Below are positions 1 through 12,400 of a stretch of DNA of 64,000 nucleotides, in pieces. The stretch is from Paraphaeosphaeria minitans (Eukaryota; Ascomycota; Dothideomycetes; Pleosporales; Didymosphaeriaceae). Each line of letters opens with the position of its first letter. Position 1 is the first letter of the stretch. The notes under the pieces are model-generated. The model did not search any database. It saw nothing but the letters and a program-made list of their open reading frames with translations, and had not been told where the DNA came from. The translations under genes were made by a program, and so were the position numbers. The DNA is taken from assembly GCA_015832175.1 (NCBI GenBank), contig WJXW01000003.1:1612001-1676000 (forward strand), written 5' to 3'.

Positions 1-270
1 GAGTATAAGAAAAAGGTTAAAGAGGATAAGAAGGCGTTGTCTCTCCTAATAGTGCGGTTATTACGAAATAAGAAGATACTAGCTTAGGCTAAAGAGCGTG
101 CTTATAAAAAAATATTATATTTAGCTACAGAAATAACTGCGGATAGTAAGGACATAAATACAGATACTACTAATTATCCTACTACTATAGTAACTGTTAG
201 TTACTCTACAGCGATGTAGTTAACGCTTAATATAGTAGATACTATAGCGTTAGTATTACAATCCTCCTAG
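1..270 (+). pseudogene. Element A antisense accessory ORF, C-terminal part
   Basis: The window opens inside an open frame that runs on the strand opposite to element A. Frame 1 from base 1 reads Glu-Tyr-Lys-Lys-Lys and continues for 90 codons to a TAG at 268-270. Only two internal TAG codons occur, and both fit former CAG or TGG. The frame is the same one that is complete in B (18518-18997) and C (14656-15135). The visible part is Lys/Glu/Leu-rich and probably helical, and it ends in a Thr/Val/Ser-rich tail. The N-terminal half with the cysteine motif lies outside the window. The function is unknown. Confidence 0.7.
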
Positions 271-294
271 GTATATTTGTGTTTCTAATAGAAT

Positions 295-3200
295 TCCTTA
301 ATTTTTTGCTAATAGTTTCCTAGATTGTGTTTTAGTTCCTAGGTGTTTTCGCTATGTGGGTAACCTTTCTACTTAATAAGATATGTGTTATTATACTAAT
401 TATATTCTAGAATTCTTTTAACCTTAAATTTATTTTCTTCCTTAGTCTAGTGGTAGAAGGTGGTTTTAACTAGTGTATTAGGGTCTGCTAGTTCTAGTAG
501 TAATACGTGAAATACTAGGTGTATCTTTGCATCTAGCGGTAGTTCTAACTTATAGTTTACTAGTAATATTTACTTAGAAATGTAAAATAGTCTAACCTTA
601 ACGTAATTTAGTTTCTTGTGTTTTTTCTTTTAAGTTTAAAAATTCTTTATAAGTAGATATACTTTATCCCCCTTCTTTAGCTAAGGTGCTATTTTTTATT
701 TTCTGTTTTAATATAAAATTAATTACTACTAAGCTTTTTTAAGGTTCTCTTAGAGTTGTTAGTGTATTTTCTTTATATTTTCTACTATATTTATAGCTTC
801 TTTTGCTTTAATTGTTGTAGGAAATTATTAATTAAAGAGATGTAGGTGTCTTCTATAGTTTACATAGAATAGTGTATATCCTAATACTACTAATACTTTG
901 TTATTATAGGCCAATTGTGCTATAGGTAGTAATAAAACCTAGTTATTCTTCTAACTGTTGCAGTAGATACGTAGGTACGTTTCTATAGTTTAGTTTGTAC
1001 GTTCTGTCTATCTATCTATTTATAGATAGTAAGCTGTTAATAGCTTTCTTTTTATTCTAAGTAGGGCTATAAGCGTTATCTAGTAATTTAACATAAAGAG
1101 CTTATCTCTATTGCTAATAATTATTTTTAGGATTCTATAATATCTAATTAGTTAGTCTAGGATAAGAAAAGCGAGTTCTTTTACTATTATTTTTTTAAGG
1201 CATACAATAAGCTTAATATACTTAGTTAGTTAGTAGACTACTACTAGTATACTATTGTATTTAATTCCTGTTATTAGATCCTTAGAGTTTAGAATTCCTA
1301 TTACAAAATCTATAGTAATATCTTTCTATAGTGCTGTTAGTATTCTAATTACTTATATCTCTCTATATTTAAGATATGTGCTATATTTATTTCTCTAGTA
1401 GTCTATATATTTATAGATGTAAGTTATTACAGCTTCCTTAATTCCTTTAAAGGTATAATTCCTTTAGATAAGCTCTATTATCTTTGTAATGCCTAGGTGT
1501 CCATACATAGGATTATTATAGTATTGTTAGATAATCTTAGTCTATAGATATTTTAGAACTTCTTAGTTAATTACTAAAAGTTAATTTAGTTCTACTATTA
1601 GTTCTAGAGATTTATCTTTAGCTTTGCGAAGGATTGCAGAGAAGGTTTTTATTTTTTCTCTTACTAGATTACTTTGTTAGCTAAGAGCGTCTACTCTACT
1701 ATTTTCTTTTCTAGCTATATAGATGATTTTAAACTTATACTACCGAGTAGTCTATAACTATTTTTGTTATTATGGCATAAGTTCTTTTGTTATTGTGAAC
1801 CTTAGAAGGTTCTTATAATCTATATAGATTTCTAGCGTTAAGTAATTAAGCGTATAGATCCTCTAGTGCTTTAAGGCTTTAATAATAGCGTAGAGTTTTT
1901 TATTATGTATATTATATCGTGTTTTGGCGTTATTGAATTTATATAAGTAGTAGGTAATTAGGTGCTATTTACTATTACGTTCTTATTTAGTGTAGGCGCT
2001 TAGCGTAAGATTGCTAGCGTTTGTTTTAAAGCGCAGTAGTTTATTACTTCTAAAATAAATAAGGATAGGTTCTATAATACATACTGTCTTAAGGAGTTAG
2101 AATAATATTCTATACTTATTTATCTATTTAAAGGGTACGTCCTTCTTTATAAGATTTATTAAGGGTATTATAACCTTTACGTAATTTTGGATAAATTATT
2201 AGTTGAATCTACAGAATTCTAAGAATTCTTAGATATTCTTAGCTGTCTTTAGTATTAGCTAGTTCTTAATATATTTAACTTTACTTAGTGCTATCTTAAT
2301 TCCTTTTATAGTAATAATGTGTCCTAGGAATTTAAGTTATTTAACGTTAAACTTATATTTCTTAAGTTTAATATAAAGGTATACTTTGTCTAGTGCTTTT
2401 AGTACTGTTTATACGTGCTTAGTGTAGTCTAATTCGTTTTTAGAGAAGACAAGGATATTGTCTATATACGTAATAACAAATATGTCTAGATGTTTGTGAA
2501 GTACGTTGTTAATAAGTGCTATAAAAGCTGCTAGTGCGTTTATAAGTCTAAAAGGCATAACTTTATATTTAAATAGTCTATAGCGTAATTAAAACGCTGT
2601 TTTCTATTCTTTACCTTTCTTAATTTGTATAAGGTGGTAACTGTCTCTTAGATCTATTATTATACATATCTTAGCTTAAGATAGTTAATCTTGTAACTCT
2701 ATAATATTTAGTAGTAGATATTAGTTCTTTATTATTATGTTATTAAGTTATTAGTAGTTAACGTATAGTCTGTCTAATTTATCCTTTTTCTAAATAAATA
2801 TAAAAGGGCTTACTGCTAGTAATTTTAATAGTTATATATATCCTTTTTTAAGGTTTGTCTAAATAAAATTATGTTCTTTAAGGAGTTCTTCTCCTATCTT
2901 ACTATATAGTAGTCTAAAGAGTAGTGTCCTCCCTTCTTCTAGGTCTATTATAAGATTCTAGGGTTAATATTTAGGTAGGTTTGCTTTTCCTTCCTTCTCT
3001 ATAAATATGTGTATCTATTTCCTGTACTCTCTTAGTAAGGTAAGGGGTGTACTGTTATCCTCCTTCTTATACTTTTTAACCTAGTAGTTCCTGCTAGTGT
3101 ATGCTAAGGTGTATTTCTGTTTTTTAACTATTTGTTGCAGTATTATATTATTAATAACTCCCTTATCTACTATTATTTTTAGTTAATGTATAGGCTTTAC

Positions 3201-5440
3201 TTATAATATATAATTATAGCGCTTAAATAATATTTTTTTTGTACCTTAGTTAATTTATAGGTTGTGTATTATTAACTAAGGTAATCCTAAGACTAACTTA
3301 TACTTAGATCCTAGTAAGATATCTAAGGTAAGTTTCTCTCTATAACTTTGGACTATTATTATGGTAGTAACCTCCTAGTATATCTAAGGCGTCTTAGGCA
3401 TTAGGGATCTATTTGTAACATAGATAATATAGGGTACTTTTTTTTCTAATATTATAAGTCCTGCTTATCTTACTATTTAATAAAATATAAAGTTCCTTTC
3501 TACTCTTAAGTCTATAAGAGCTTAAGCTTATATTCCTTTAAGCTGTACTAGTAGCTTAACTAATACTGTGCTTACTGTAGTATTTAATTTAATAAAGGTG
3601 TTTTCTTGTCTAAGTTTAGGCCTAAAAAAGACATTTATTTATATAGGTTATAGTTAAGTTCTAGTGCCTAGTATGCGTTTTTAAGCATCTGCTTTTGTTT
3701 TTAAGTACGTAGTTTGTGTAGATTATCTTCTTCTTTCTATAAAGATGTTCTACTGTGTTTTCTTTTACAGTTTTCACTGTTCCTATATACTAGTTAAATT
3801 AGTAGTTCTATTATTACTTCTTATATAGGGCAGTTTGCAAAGCTGTCTAAATATTTAGCTATATAGTAGTATTTATAGTCTTAGTTTAGACATGTATACT
3901 AGTATAGTTATATATAGTCTCTATTAATAAGCATATTACAGCATTTGTTACCCTTTAGCGTAAGGTAAGGAAAGTATTTTACTTATTATTTATTTTAGAG
4001 GTGTTTGTTGTAAGCTGTAATAGGGTAGTTTATTTATATCTACCTACAGCGCAGTTTCTTTCTAGGTTATTTCTTATTCTCCTCTTTCTCTGCCTTATAT
4101 TGTGCGTATATTAGTTCTTCGCAATACGTCTATATATAGAATTAGTATGTAGGATTTTAGTAGTCTAAATAGTACTTTAGTACGTAGTCTAACTTCTTAT
4201 TTTTATAGGGTCGCATCCCTTTTAGTGCCTAGTAGGATTCTATATAGTCCTAAATATTTAGTTTATACTTAGGTAATATAGGGTTGTCTTCTTTCCGCCT
4301 ACTTTATAGGTAAAGAGTAGGAGATTTTAGTATCTCTTCTACGTCTTCTGCGTTATAGTATACGTTAGAGTCGTCTTCTAGATCTTTATATAGTTATAAG
4401 TTAGGTAAATCTAATTACTTACTTTATTCTAGTGTAACGCGTTAGTAACTAAATAGCGTTATAATAACTTTCTATTCTTTATTAGGTTCTTAGTCCTTAA
4501 TAGTTAGTATATTTAACTTAGTTTAATAGACTTTGTTCTTTAATCTACAGTTCTTAGCTATATAGTCTAGTTTGCTATATATAAAGCATTTATAGGTTTT
4601 AGTTATTAGTTATTAACTTCTATTAGAGACGTATTTATTAGGCTACTTAGGGCCTATTCTTCCTTCTTTTCTTTTACTTATATAGTTAAACTAGACATCT
4701 TTTATTAGTTTATATCTCTAGTAGTTCCTTAGCTGTTGCTTTTAGACGATTCTAATAGGGTTCTTATAAACTACTTTTACTAGTTGTCTAAAGCTTATCG
4801 CTCTAGAGTTTTAGTAAAACTCCTATTATAGTAAAAACTATTCTTTGTTAATTCTAATAGTTTTTTTATATAGTTTATTAAAGTTAGTAATTTGCGCACT
4901 ACTATATAAGAGTTCTTTATATAGTTTTTATTTAAGTCCTTATTTGTACATGTCCTAGAGAGATTTATTATCCTAGTTAAGCTGTATAGCGTATCTGCGA
5001 AACTTAGCTATATACTTAGCTACTAATTATTTCTAAGTTATAGTCTAAATCTTTGCTTTCGCAATAGAGTCCTTATTAGTAATCCTAAAGAGTTATTTAA
5101 GGCATTTCTTAAAGTTATTATAATTTTTAATAATATTAACTATATTAGTGTACTTATTTGCGTAATTGTTATTATTATTATTATAGTCTATTCCTAGGTA
5201 CTTTTTAAGGTAAAGATAAATCTATAATCCTATATCTCCTCGCATATATATTACTGCGAAGATGACCCTTTTCTTATTTTTAAGGGGTTTGTCTAAGTTA
5301 AAGAAGTAGAGGTCTAACTAGAGAATCTAGACGTTAGTTTAAGATTATTTACTAAAGTAGAGATTAGGTTTGTGCGCCTTACTACTATCTTTTATAGAAG
5401 TAATCTTAGTAGCACCTAAAGCCGTAGAAGAGGTAGGAGT
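295..5440 (-). pseudogene. Element A gag-pol remnant (gag, protease, RT, RNase H, integrase, chromodomain)
   Basis: The decayed polyprotein aligns throughout with that of C. The zinc knuckle of gag lies at 4547-4588. The RT catalytic motif at 2451-2468 reads YIDNIL, so the second catalytic Asp of YxDD has become Asn. The C-terminal chromodomain lies at about 295-440. Dozens of TAA/TAG codons break the frame. The domain order gag, protease, RT, RNase H, integrase, chromodomain places the family in the Ty3/gypsy chromoviruses. Nothing can be expressed from it in full length. Confidence 0.88.
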
Positions 5441-5472
5441 TTATAAAGTACTTATGTTAAGGGTGTTTAAGA

Positions 5473-5875
5473 TGTTAAATCTAAGAGGGTAGCTAGTTCT
5501 AAAGGGTTAAAGTTAGTTCTTAGGCAGGAGTACTTATAGAAGGTAAAAAGTTTTATTAATATAATAGTATCTTGTAAAGTGTAACAAGTTAATAATTTAG
5601 TCTGCTAGAATCTAAATAATAGATTAATAAACAGATTAAATATAAGTATAGAGAGTTTATCCTCGCGTTCTTATATACTAAGTAAAGTCCGCTTTATAGA
5701 GAGCGGTTATATGTGTTATACTCTAGTATAGAGCAATTAAGCGCTCTGTAGAGAGTAGTTACGTAACTTCTTTGTTTGAGGCGTAGCTGGCATTAAATCC
5801 CCGCTCGATCCTTACTACGCGCCTACTAGGTACAAAACCGGCTTCCCGCTATTATGTGGATTTTAGATCCGAACA
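5473..5875 (-). repeat. Element A 5' LTR (403 bp)
   Basis: The LTR is bounded by TGTT and AACA in inverted orientation. It is homologous to the B LTRs (417 bp) and C LTRs (469 bp). It carries a 14-bp deletion relative to B in the palindromic segment near 5690-5710, and it lacks the extra 52-bp unit seen in C. Confidence 0.92.
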
Positions 5876-8290
5876 AGTTCTAGTGTTAGCGTAGGGGCCC
5901 TATTATATAGATAAGAATATTATCTAGGTAAGCTGTATATATATTACCTAGGGTATTTTTAGAGCGCTATTAATATAGCGCTAGAATATAGTAGGTGCCT
6001 TAGTAAGTTTAAATAGGACTACTAACTACTTAAAGAGGCTAAACTAGATATAGAATATAGTATAGTGTTTTTCTCCCTTTATAACTTACAGCTTATAGAA
6101 AGTAGCGTAAATATTTACTTTTATAAATTAAGTAGCGTAGGAGAGGGTACGTAGTGTCTTTTTAATAAGTAGGAAGGGGTACTAATCTAGCTTAGAGATT
6201 ATATTAATGTTCTAATAGTTAATATAAAGGCGCTATTTCTCTCTAGACTTTAGAGATATAAGAACTAAAGTACCTACTAAAGAGGAGCTGGCTTATATCT
6301 AGCCCTTATCTATAAGTTCTATAAGTTGGCGCTAGAGTTCTACTAGCTAATCTCTAGATATACTATATAGTAGGCCTTAAGGTAGTTTTAGAAGAAAGCC
6401 GCGTAGAGTCTACTTTAGGTAGATGTAGTAGTCTAACGTGCCTTAGTATAGTAAGAGGCTAGATATCTTAGTTTTATTAAAGATAGTAGCGTACTCTACT
6501 AGTTCTAAAGGAAAAGCCCTACTATTTTTAGTAAGGCCTAGCCCTACTATATTATAAGGGGGTAGAGATCCTACTATATATAGAAGTGTTATTATAAGTA
6601 TATAGGTAATATTCTAGAGCGAAGTTAAAAATACCCCTTTCTAGTTTTTATCTAGAGTATTAAAGGGCGTTATATTATTCTCCTTATCTATAAGCGTGGC
6701 AAAGAGGCCCTATCTTTCTACTACTTAGGTATTAAGGACGATAAGACCCCTAGCTACTCTAATTATAATTTTACTACTATAGATATCTACTACTACCTTA
6801 GACTTAGCTAGCTAAGGGGCCTTCAGGATTATATCTTAGTAGAGATTAGAAATTATATAAGTGTAAAGAGTCTATTACTATTTAGATATATTATAAGACA
6901 CTACTACTATCTCTATAATAAAGATCTATAATAATAACCTAGTAGCCTATTCTAGCTTTTAGGCTAGAATTATAATACACTGTAGTAAAAGTAAATCTAC
7001 TAGCCTAGGGCTAATTACTGTAAAGCATTTACACCCTATATTAATTAGGGCCTCTATATACTGTGTACTGTTAAGAAATATATAAAAGGTAGAGGTAGGC
7101 CTATTTATACCTATTCTAGCCCTAGCCACTCTAACTATACCAGCTCGCCCTAATTATACCTTTATTAATACTATTGCGCTTAGCCCCTACGTTAGCGCTA
7201 GACTAGGGACTACTTTTTTTTTAATTAGGTGCTTGTCTTATTATACTAAAGTTAGGTTATAGTTGCCTAGAGTAAAACTGTATTAGGGTAGGCTTTAGTT
7301 ATATAGTTAGGCTTACTATAGTAAGTGTACACGCCTATATTCTAGTATTACTAGAAAATGTGTTTAAGTATCTAGTTTAGGCGCTACTTACCTGCGTCCC
7401 TGCTAGCTTAGGGCTAGGTTAAGGTTAACGCTGCTATAAAAGTTATATAAATATTACTATCGCTGTTTTTAGGAGGGGGCTAGGCACCCTTATAGGAGGT
7501 AGCTTAAGTAGTAAGCTTGTCTTCTAGGGCCTTTATTTTAAGGTCTGCTATAATTTATAAAAACCTAGTAATAGCTACGTTATAGTCCCTTTTAGGAACG
7601 TCGCAGTTAAAAGTAACTATATAGATATTACGCTAGATTACGTAGTGTAACTTATGTAGTTTCTTAGCGTTACTCTACTAGCTACTACCTACTTTTACTA
7701 AAGTTTATTTAAAGTAGACGTAAAAGTTAAAGAAACTGTTCCTAGAATTTTACCTAAGTATATTAAGGCGTGCTTTAGCCTTTTACTAGGCGTGTTTATT
7801 AGCATATATAAAGGTAAGGTACTACATAAATATCTATAGGTTAAACTAGCTGTCTACCCCCTTAGCTTATTAGAAGGCCGCTACTGTGTCTTAAGGACTA
7901 TTATTTAGGTAGTTCTATATTAGTGCCTATTCTTTCTAGGGGGAGCTAATAAACTGCTTATTAGTCTAGAGCTTATAGTCTATTATAACTTTCTAGGCCT
8001 TAAACTAGGCCTCTAAGCCCCTAAACTTAGTTAGGTTTAAAAGTAGTTTATAGTATAGGATTAGCTAGTCTACGCTAGTGAATAAAGATCTATCCCCTAT
8101 AGTAGGGGTAGATAAGTCTAGAGTAGTACTAGCGTAGGCCTATTAGTGTATAAAGAGCTTACGTAGCTCTCTATTCTAGAGTTATAGCGTTTATATAGTA
8201 AAGCGGTCTTTATCTCTAGTAGTAATTAGGTTCTGTAGTTGTTCTACTAACTTAGCGATATTTAAGGCATCTATAAGGAGTTATTCTAGA
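5876..8290 (-). pseudogene. Element L: gypsy fragment, gag-protease-RT, cut by element A
   Basis: Read on the minus strand, a gag-like region starts near 8290. It includes a stretch resembling the gag capsid fold of Metaviridae and a CCHC knuckle at 7290-7334, seen as Y-x2-Y-x4-Y-x4-(A/Y), which matches a knuckle whose Cys and His were turned to Tyr. Protease-like sequence follows. At 5907-5930 the RT motif YLDNILIY appears (YLDDILIY with one Asp to Asn). The element then stops at the A insertion, and the rest should lie left of A, outside the window. No LTR is visible at its 5' side; it abuts the integrase end of K directly. Confidence 0.75.
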
Positions 8291-8975
8291 CTCTATTACG
8301 TTTCTCTATTCCTTTGATTAACTCTTTTCTAGAAGATCTAGAATTTAATGTTATAGGCTAGCCTTAGAAAGTAAATAGAACTATAAGTGCTAAATATAAA
8401 GGATAAATTCTAGATATTAAGTCTTTATAGGGGGTGTGCTGCTTATAAGAAGAGTTTTCCTTAGTAAGTCTACTTTTTTAGGGTAGTTTCTTTCCTCAAG
8501 ATCTTTCTAAAGGCTAGGGTATAGCCCTAGCCTATTACATTAAGTTTCTTTTTTAGCTAATTAGTTTTTATATTACGTAGCGAGAACTATATTTTATCTC
8601 TAATTTAAAATTACTCTGCGGGGTAGTAAGTATAGTTTATAGCCTCTATAGTGCGCTGCTACCTATAGGTAATAGTAGTCTAGACTAAAGCTATTCCTTT
8701 TTTAAGATAGTCTAAGAAGTACTTTACTCTTCTAGTAGGGGTATAGCTAGACTTTACTATTAAGGGGATTCTCTTAAGGAGATTAACGTAATATCTATTT
8801 AGTAAAAAGTTTAGGCTTAGGCCTATAGCTATAGATACTTTATTATTTAATATAAGCTAGTAGGCTAGGAGGTAGTCTAGCTAGTCTATCTATTTAAAGT
8901 TAACTATAATATAGAGGACTAAAAGTACCTCCTAGTTTACCCTCTCTATGCTGCTATTAGTCTAGGGGTAGTATA
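8290..8975 (-). pseudogene. Element K: integrase C-terminal part, left of insertion C
   Basis: This continues the integrase that is interrupted at 8975/15720 by element C. Near 8925-8970 the minus strand reads the end of the integrase core (a YYPPT..S.ERVN pattern, the usual YHPQTDGQ.ERVN). Conserved C-terminal stretches follow, including KGIAL, QQRTIEAIN and FSLRNIKTN. The similarity fades near 8300-8400, after which gag of element L begins without an LTR between them. Stops are TAA or TAG. Confidence 0.8.
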
Positions 8976-9444
8976 TATTAGGATCTGAAATCCACATAAT
9001 GGCAAGAAGCCGGTTTTGTACCTAGTGGGCGCGTAGCAAGGATTAAGTGGGGATTCGAGGCCAGCTACGCCTTAAACAAAGGAGTCATATAACTGCTCTC
9101 TATAGAGCGCTTAATTACTCTGTGCTAGAGCATAATATATATAACTACTCTCTACAGAGCGCTTAATTGCTCTATACTAGAGTATAACACACGTAACTGC
9201 TCTCTACAGAGCGCTCCCTATAGAGTAGACTTTGCTTAGTATATAGAAACGTAAGGATAGACTCTCTATACTTATATTTAATCTGTTTATTAATCTATTA
9301 TTTAGATTCTAGCAGACTAAATTATTAACTTATTACACTTTGCAAGATACTATTATATTAATAAGACCTTCTACCTTCTATAAGTACTCCTGCCTAAGAA
9401 CTAACCTTAGCCCTTTAGGACTAGCTACCCTCTTAAATTTAACA
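8976..9444 (+). repeat. Element C 5' LTR (469 bp)
   Basis: The left LTR carries two full 52-bp tandem units and a partial third between about 9090 and 9215. Each unit contains palindromic blocks such as ctctatagagcgc. Its ends are TATTA...AACA, matched by TGTTA...AACA in the right copy. Differences from the right LTR are mostly C/T and G/A transitions. Confidence 0.96.
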
Positions 9445-9461
9445 TCTTAAACACTCTTAAT

Positions 9462-12400
9462 ATAAGTACTTTATAAACTCCTACCTCTTTTACAGCTTTA
9501 GGTGCCGCTAAGATTACTTCTATAAAGGATAGTAGTAAGGTGTATAAACCTAATCTCTACTTTAGTAAATAATCTTAAACTAACGTCTAGATTCTTTAGT
9601 TAGACCTCTACTTCTTTAACTTAGATAAACTTCTTAAAGATAAAAAAAAGGTTATCTTCGCAGCAATATATATGCGAGGAGATATAGGATTATAGATCTA
9701 TCTCTACCTTAAAAAGTACCTAAGAATAGACTATAATAATAATAACGACGATTACGTAAATAAGCACGCTAATGTAGTTAATATTATTAAAAATTATAAT
9801 AACTTTAAGAAATACCTTAAATAACTCTTTAGAATTGCTAACAAGGACTCTATTATAAAGGTAAAAATTTAGACTATAACTTAGAAATAATTAGTAGCTA
9901 AGTATATAGCTAAGTTTTGTAGATACACTATGTAACTTAACTAGAACAATAAATCTCTTTAAGATATGTATAAATAAGGGCTTAAATAGAAACTACGTAA
10001 AGAACTCTTACGTAGTAGTGTATAAATCGCTAACCTTAAAGAACTATACGAAGAAACTATTAGGATTAATAAAGAGTAGTTTTTACTATAATAAGAGCTC
10101 TACTAAAACTCTAGGGTAATAAGCTTTAGATAACTAGCAAAAATAGTTTATAAGAACCTTATTAGAATTGTCTAAAAGCAATAGCTAAGGAACTACTAAA
10201 GATATAAACTAATAGAAAATGTCTAGTTTAACTACATAGGCAAAGGAAAAGGAGGAAGGATAGGCCCTAAGCAGCCTAATAAACGCGTCTTAGATAGAAG
10301 TTAATAACTAATAACTAAGACCCATAAATGCTTTATATATAGTAAACTAGGCCACATAGCTAGAAACTATAGATTAAAGAACAAAGTCTATTAAACTAAG
10401 TTAAATGTACTAACTATTAAGGACTAAGAACCTAATAAGAAATAGGAAGTTATTATAACACTATTTAGTTACTAACACGTTACGCTAGAGCAAAGTAAGT
10501 AATTAAATTTACCTAACTTATAACTATACAAAGATCTAGAAGATAACTCTAACGTATACTATAACGTAGAAAACGTAGAAGAGATACTAAGATCTCCTAC
10601 TCCTCACCTACAAAGTAGGTAGAAAGAAGACAACCCTATATCACCTAAGTATAAACTAAATATTTAGGACTATATAGAACCCTACTAGGCACTAAAAGGA
10701 ATGCCACCCTATAAAAATAAGAAGTTAGACTACGTACTAAAGTACTACCTAGACCACTAAAATCCTACACACTAATTCTATATATGGACGCATTATAAAG
10801 AACTAACATGTGTATAATATAAGGTAGAGAAAGAAGAGAATAAGAAATAACCTAGAAAGAAACTACGCTATAAATAGATATAGACAGACTACCCTATCGC
10901 AGCTTATAACAAATACTTCTAGAATAAATAATAAGTAAAATACTTTCCTCACCTTACGCTAAAGGGTAATAAATACTATAATATACTTATTAATAGAGAC
11001 TATATGCAACTATACTAGTATACGTGTCTAAACTAAGACTGCGAATACTACTATATAGCTAAACATTTTGACAGCTTTATAAACTACCCTACGTAAGAAG
11101 TAATAATAGAACTACTAATTTAACTAGTATATAGGAACAGTAAAGACTATAGGAGGAAAAATAGAAGAACATCCTTATAGAAAGAAGAAGAAGACAATTT
11201 ATATAAGCTATATACTTAAGAATAATAACAGAAGTAGATGCTTAGAAACGCATACTAGGCACTAGAACTTAACTATAACCTATATAAACAAATATCTTTT
11301 TTAGGCCTAAACTTAGACAAGAAAACGCCTTTATTAAATTAAATACTATAGTAAGCATAGTATTAGTTAAGTTACTAGTACAGCTTAAAGGAATATAGGC
11401 TTAAGCTCTTATAAACTTAGGAGTAGGAAGGAACTTTATATCTTATTAGATAGTAAGATAAGCAGGACTTATAATGTTAGAGAAAAAAGTACTTTATATT
11501 ATCTATATCGCGAATAGATCCCTAATGCCTAAGATACCTTAAATATACTAGGAGGTTACTACTATAATAATAGTCTAAGGACATAGAGAGGAACTTACCT
11601 TAGATATCTTACTAGGATCTAAGTATAAGTTAGTCTTAGAATTACCTTAGTTAATAATACACAACCTGTAGATTAACTAGGGTATAAAGAAAATATTATT
11701 TAAACGCTGTAATTATATATTATAAGCAAAGCCTACGCATTAACTAAAAATAATAATAGATAAGGGAGTTATTAACAATATAATACCGCAATAGATAGTT
11801 AAAAAATAGAAGCACACCTTAGTAAACGCTAGTAGGAACTACTAGGTTAAGAAGCGCGAGAAAGAGGACAATAGCACACCCTTTACCTTACTAAGAGAGT
11901 ACAGGAAATAGACACATATATTTATAGAAAAAGAAGGAAAAGCAAACCTACTAGAATATTAACCCTAGGATTTTATAATAGACCTAGAAGAAGGGAAGAC
12001 GCTATCCTTTAGACCACTATATAGTAAGACAGGAGAAGAACTCCTTAAAGAACGTAATTTTATTAAGACAAACTTTAAGAAAGGATATATATAACTATTA
12101 AAGTTACTAGCAGTAAGCCTTTTTATGTTTATTAAGAAAAAGGATAGATTAGATAGACTATACGTTAACTACTAATAACTTAACAATATGATAATAAAGA
12201 ACTAATATCTACTACTAAATATTATAGAGTTATAAGATTAACTATCTTAAGCTAAGATATTTATAATAATAGATCTAAGAGACAGTTACCACCTTATATA
12301 AATTAAGAAAGGTAAAGAATAGAAAACAGCGTTTTAATTACGCTATAGACTATTTAAATATAAAGTTATGTCTTTTAGACTTATAAACGCACTAGCAGCT

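Larger units (their letters stand above)
1..5875 (-). mobile_element. Element A: chromodomain Ty3/gypsy LTR retrotransposon, 3' end outside window
   Basis: This is a RIP-degraded member of the same family as B and C. Read on the minus strand it runs from the 5' LTR at 5473-5875 through gag, protease, RT, RNase H and integrase to the chromodomain near 295-440. By alignment with C, about 320 bases of internal sequence and the 3' LTR lie beyond base 1. The insertion interrupts element L just after its RT active site, and the flanking bases 5876-5880 (agttc) are the expected target duplication, whose partner is outside the window. All reading frames contain stops, so the copy is dead. Confidence 0.93.

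Noticed and set aside
8976..9444. Solo LTR
   Set aside because: A matching LTR with the same target duplication lies at 15246-15714, so it belongs to a full element.
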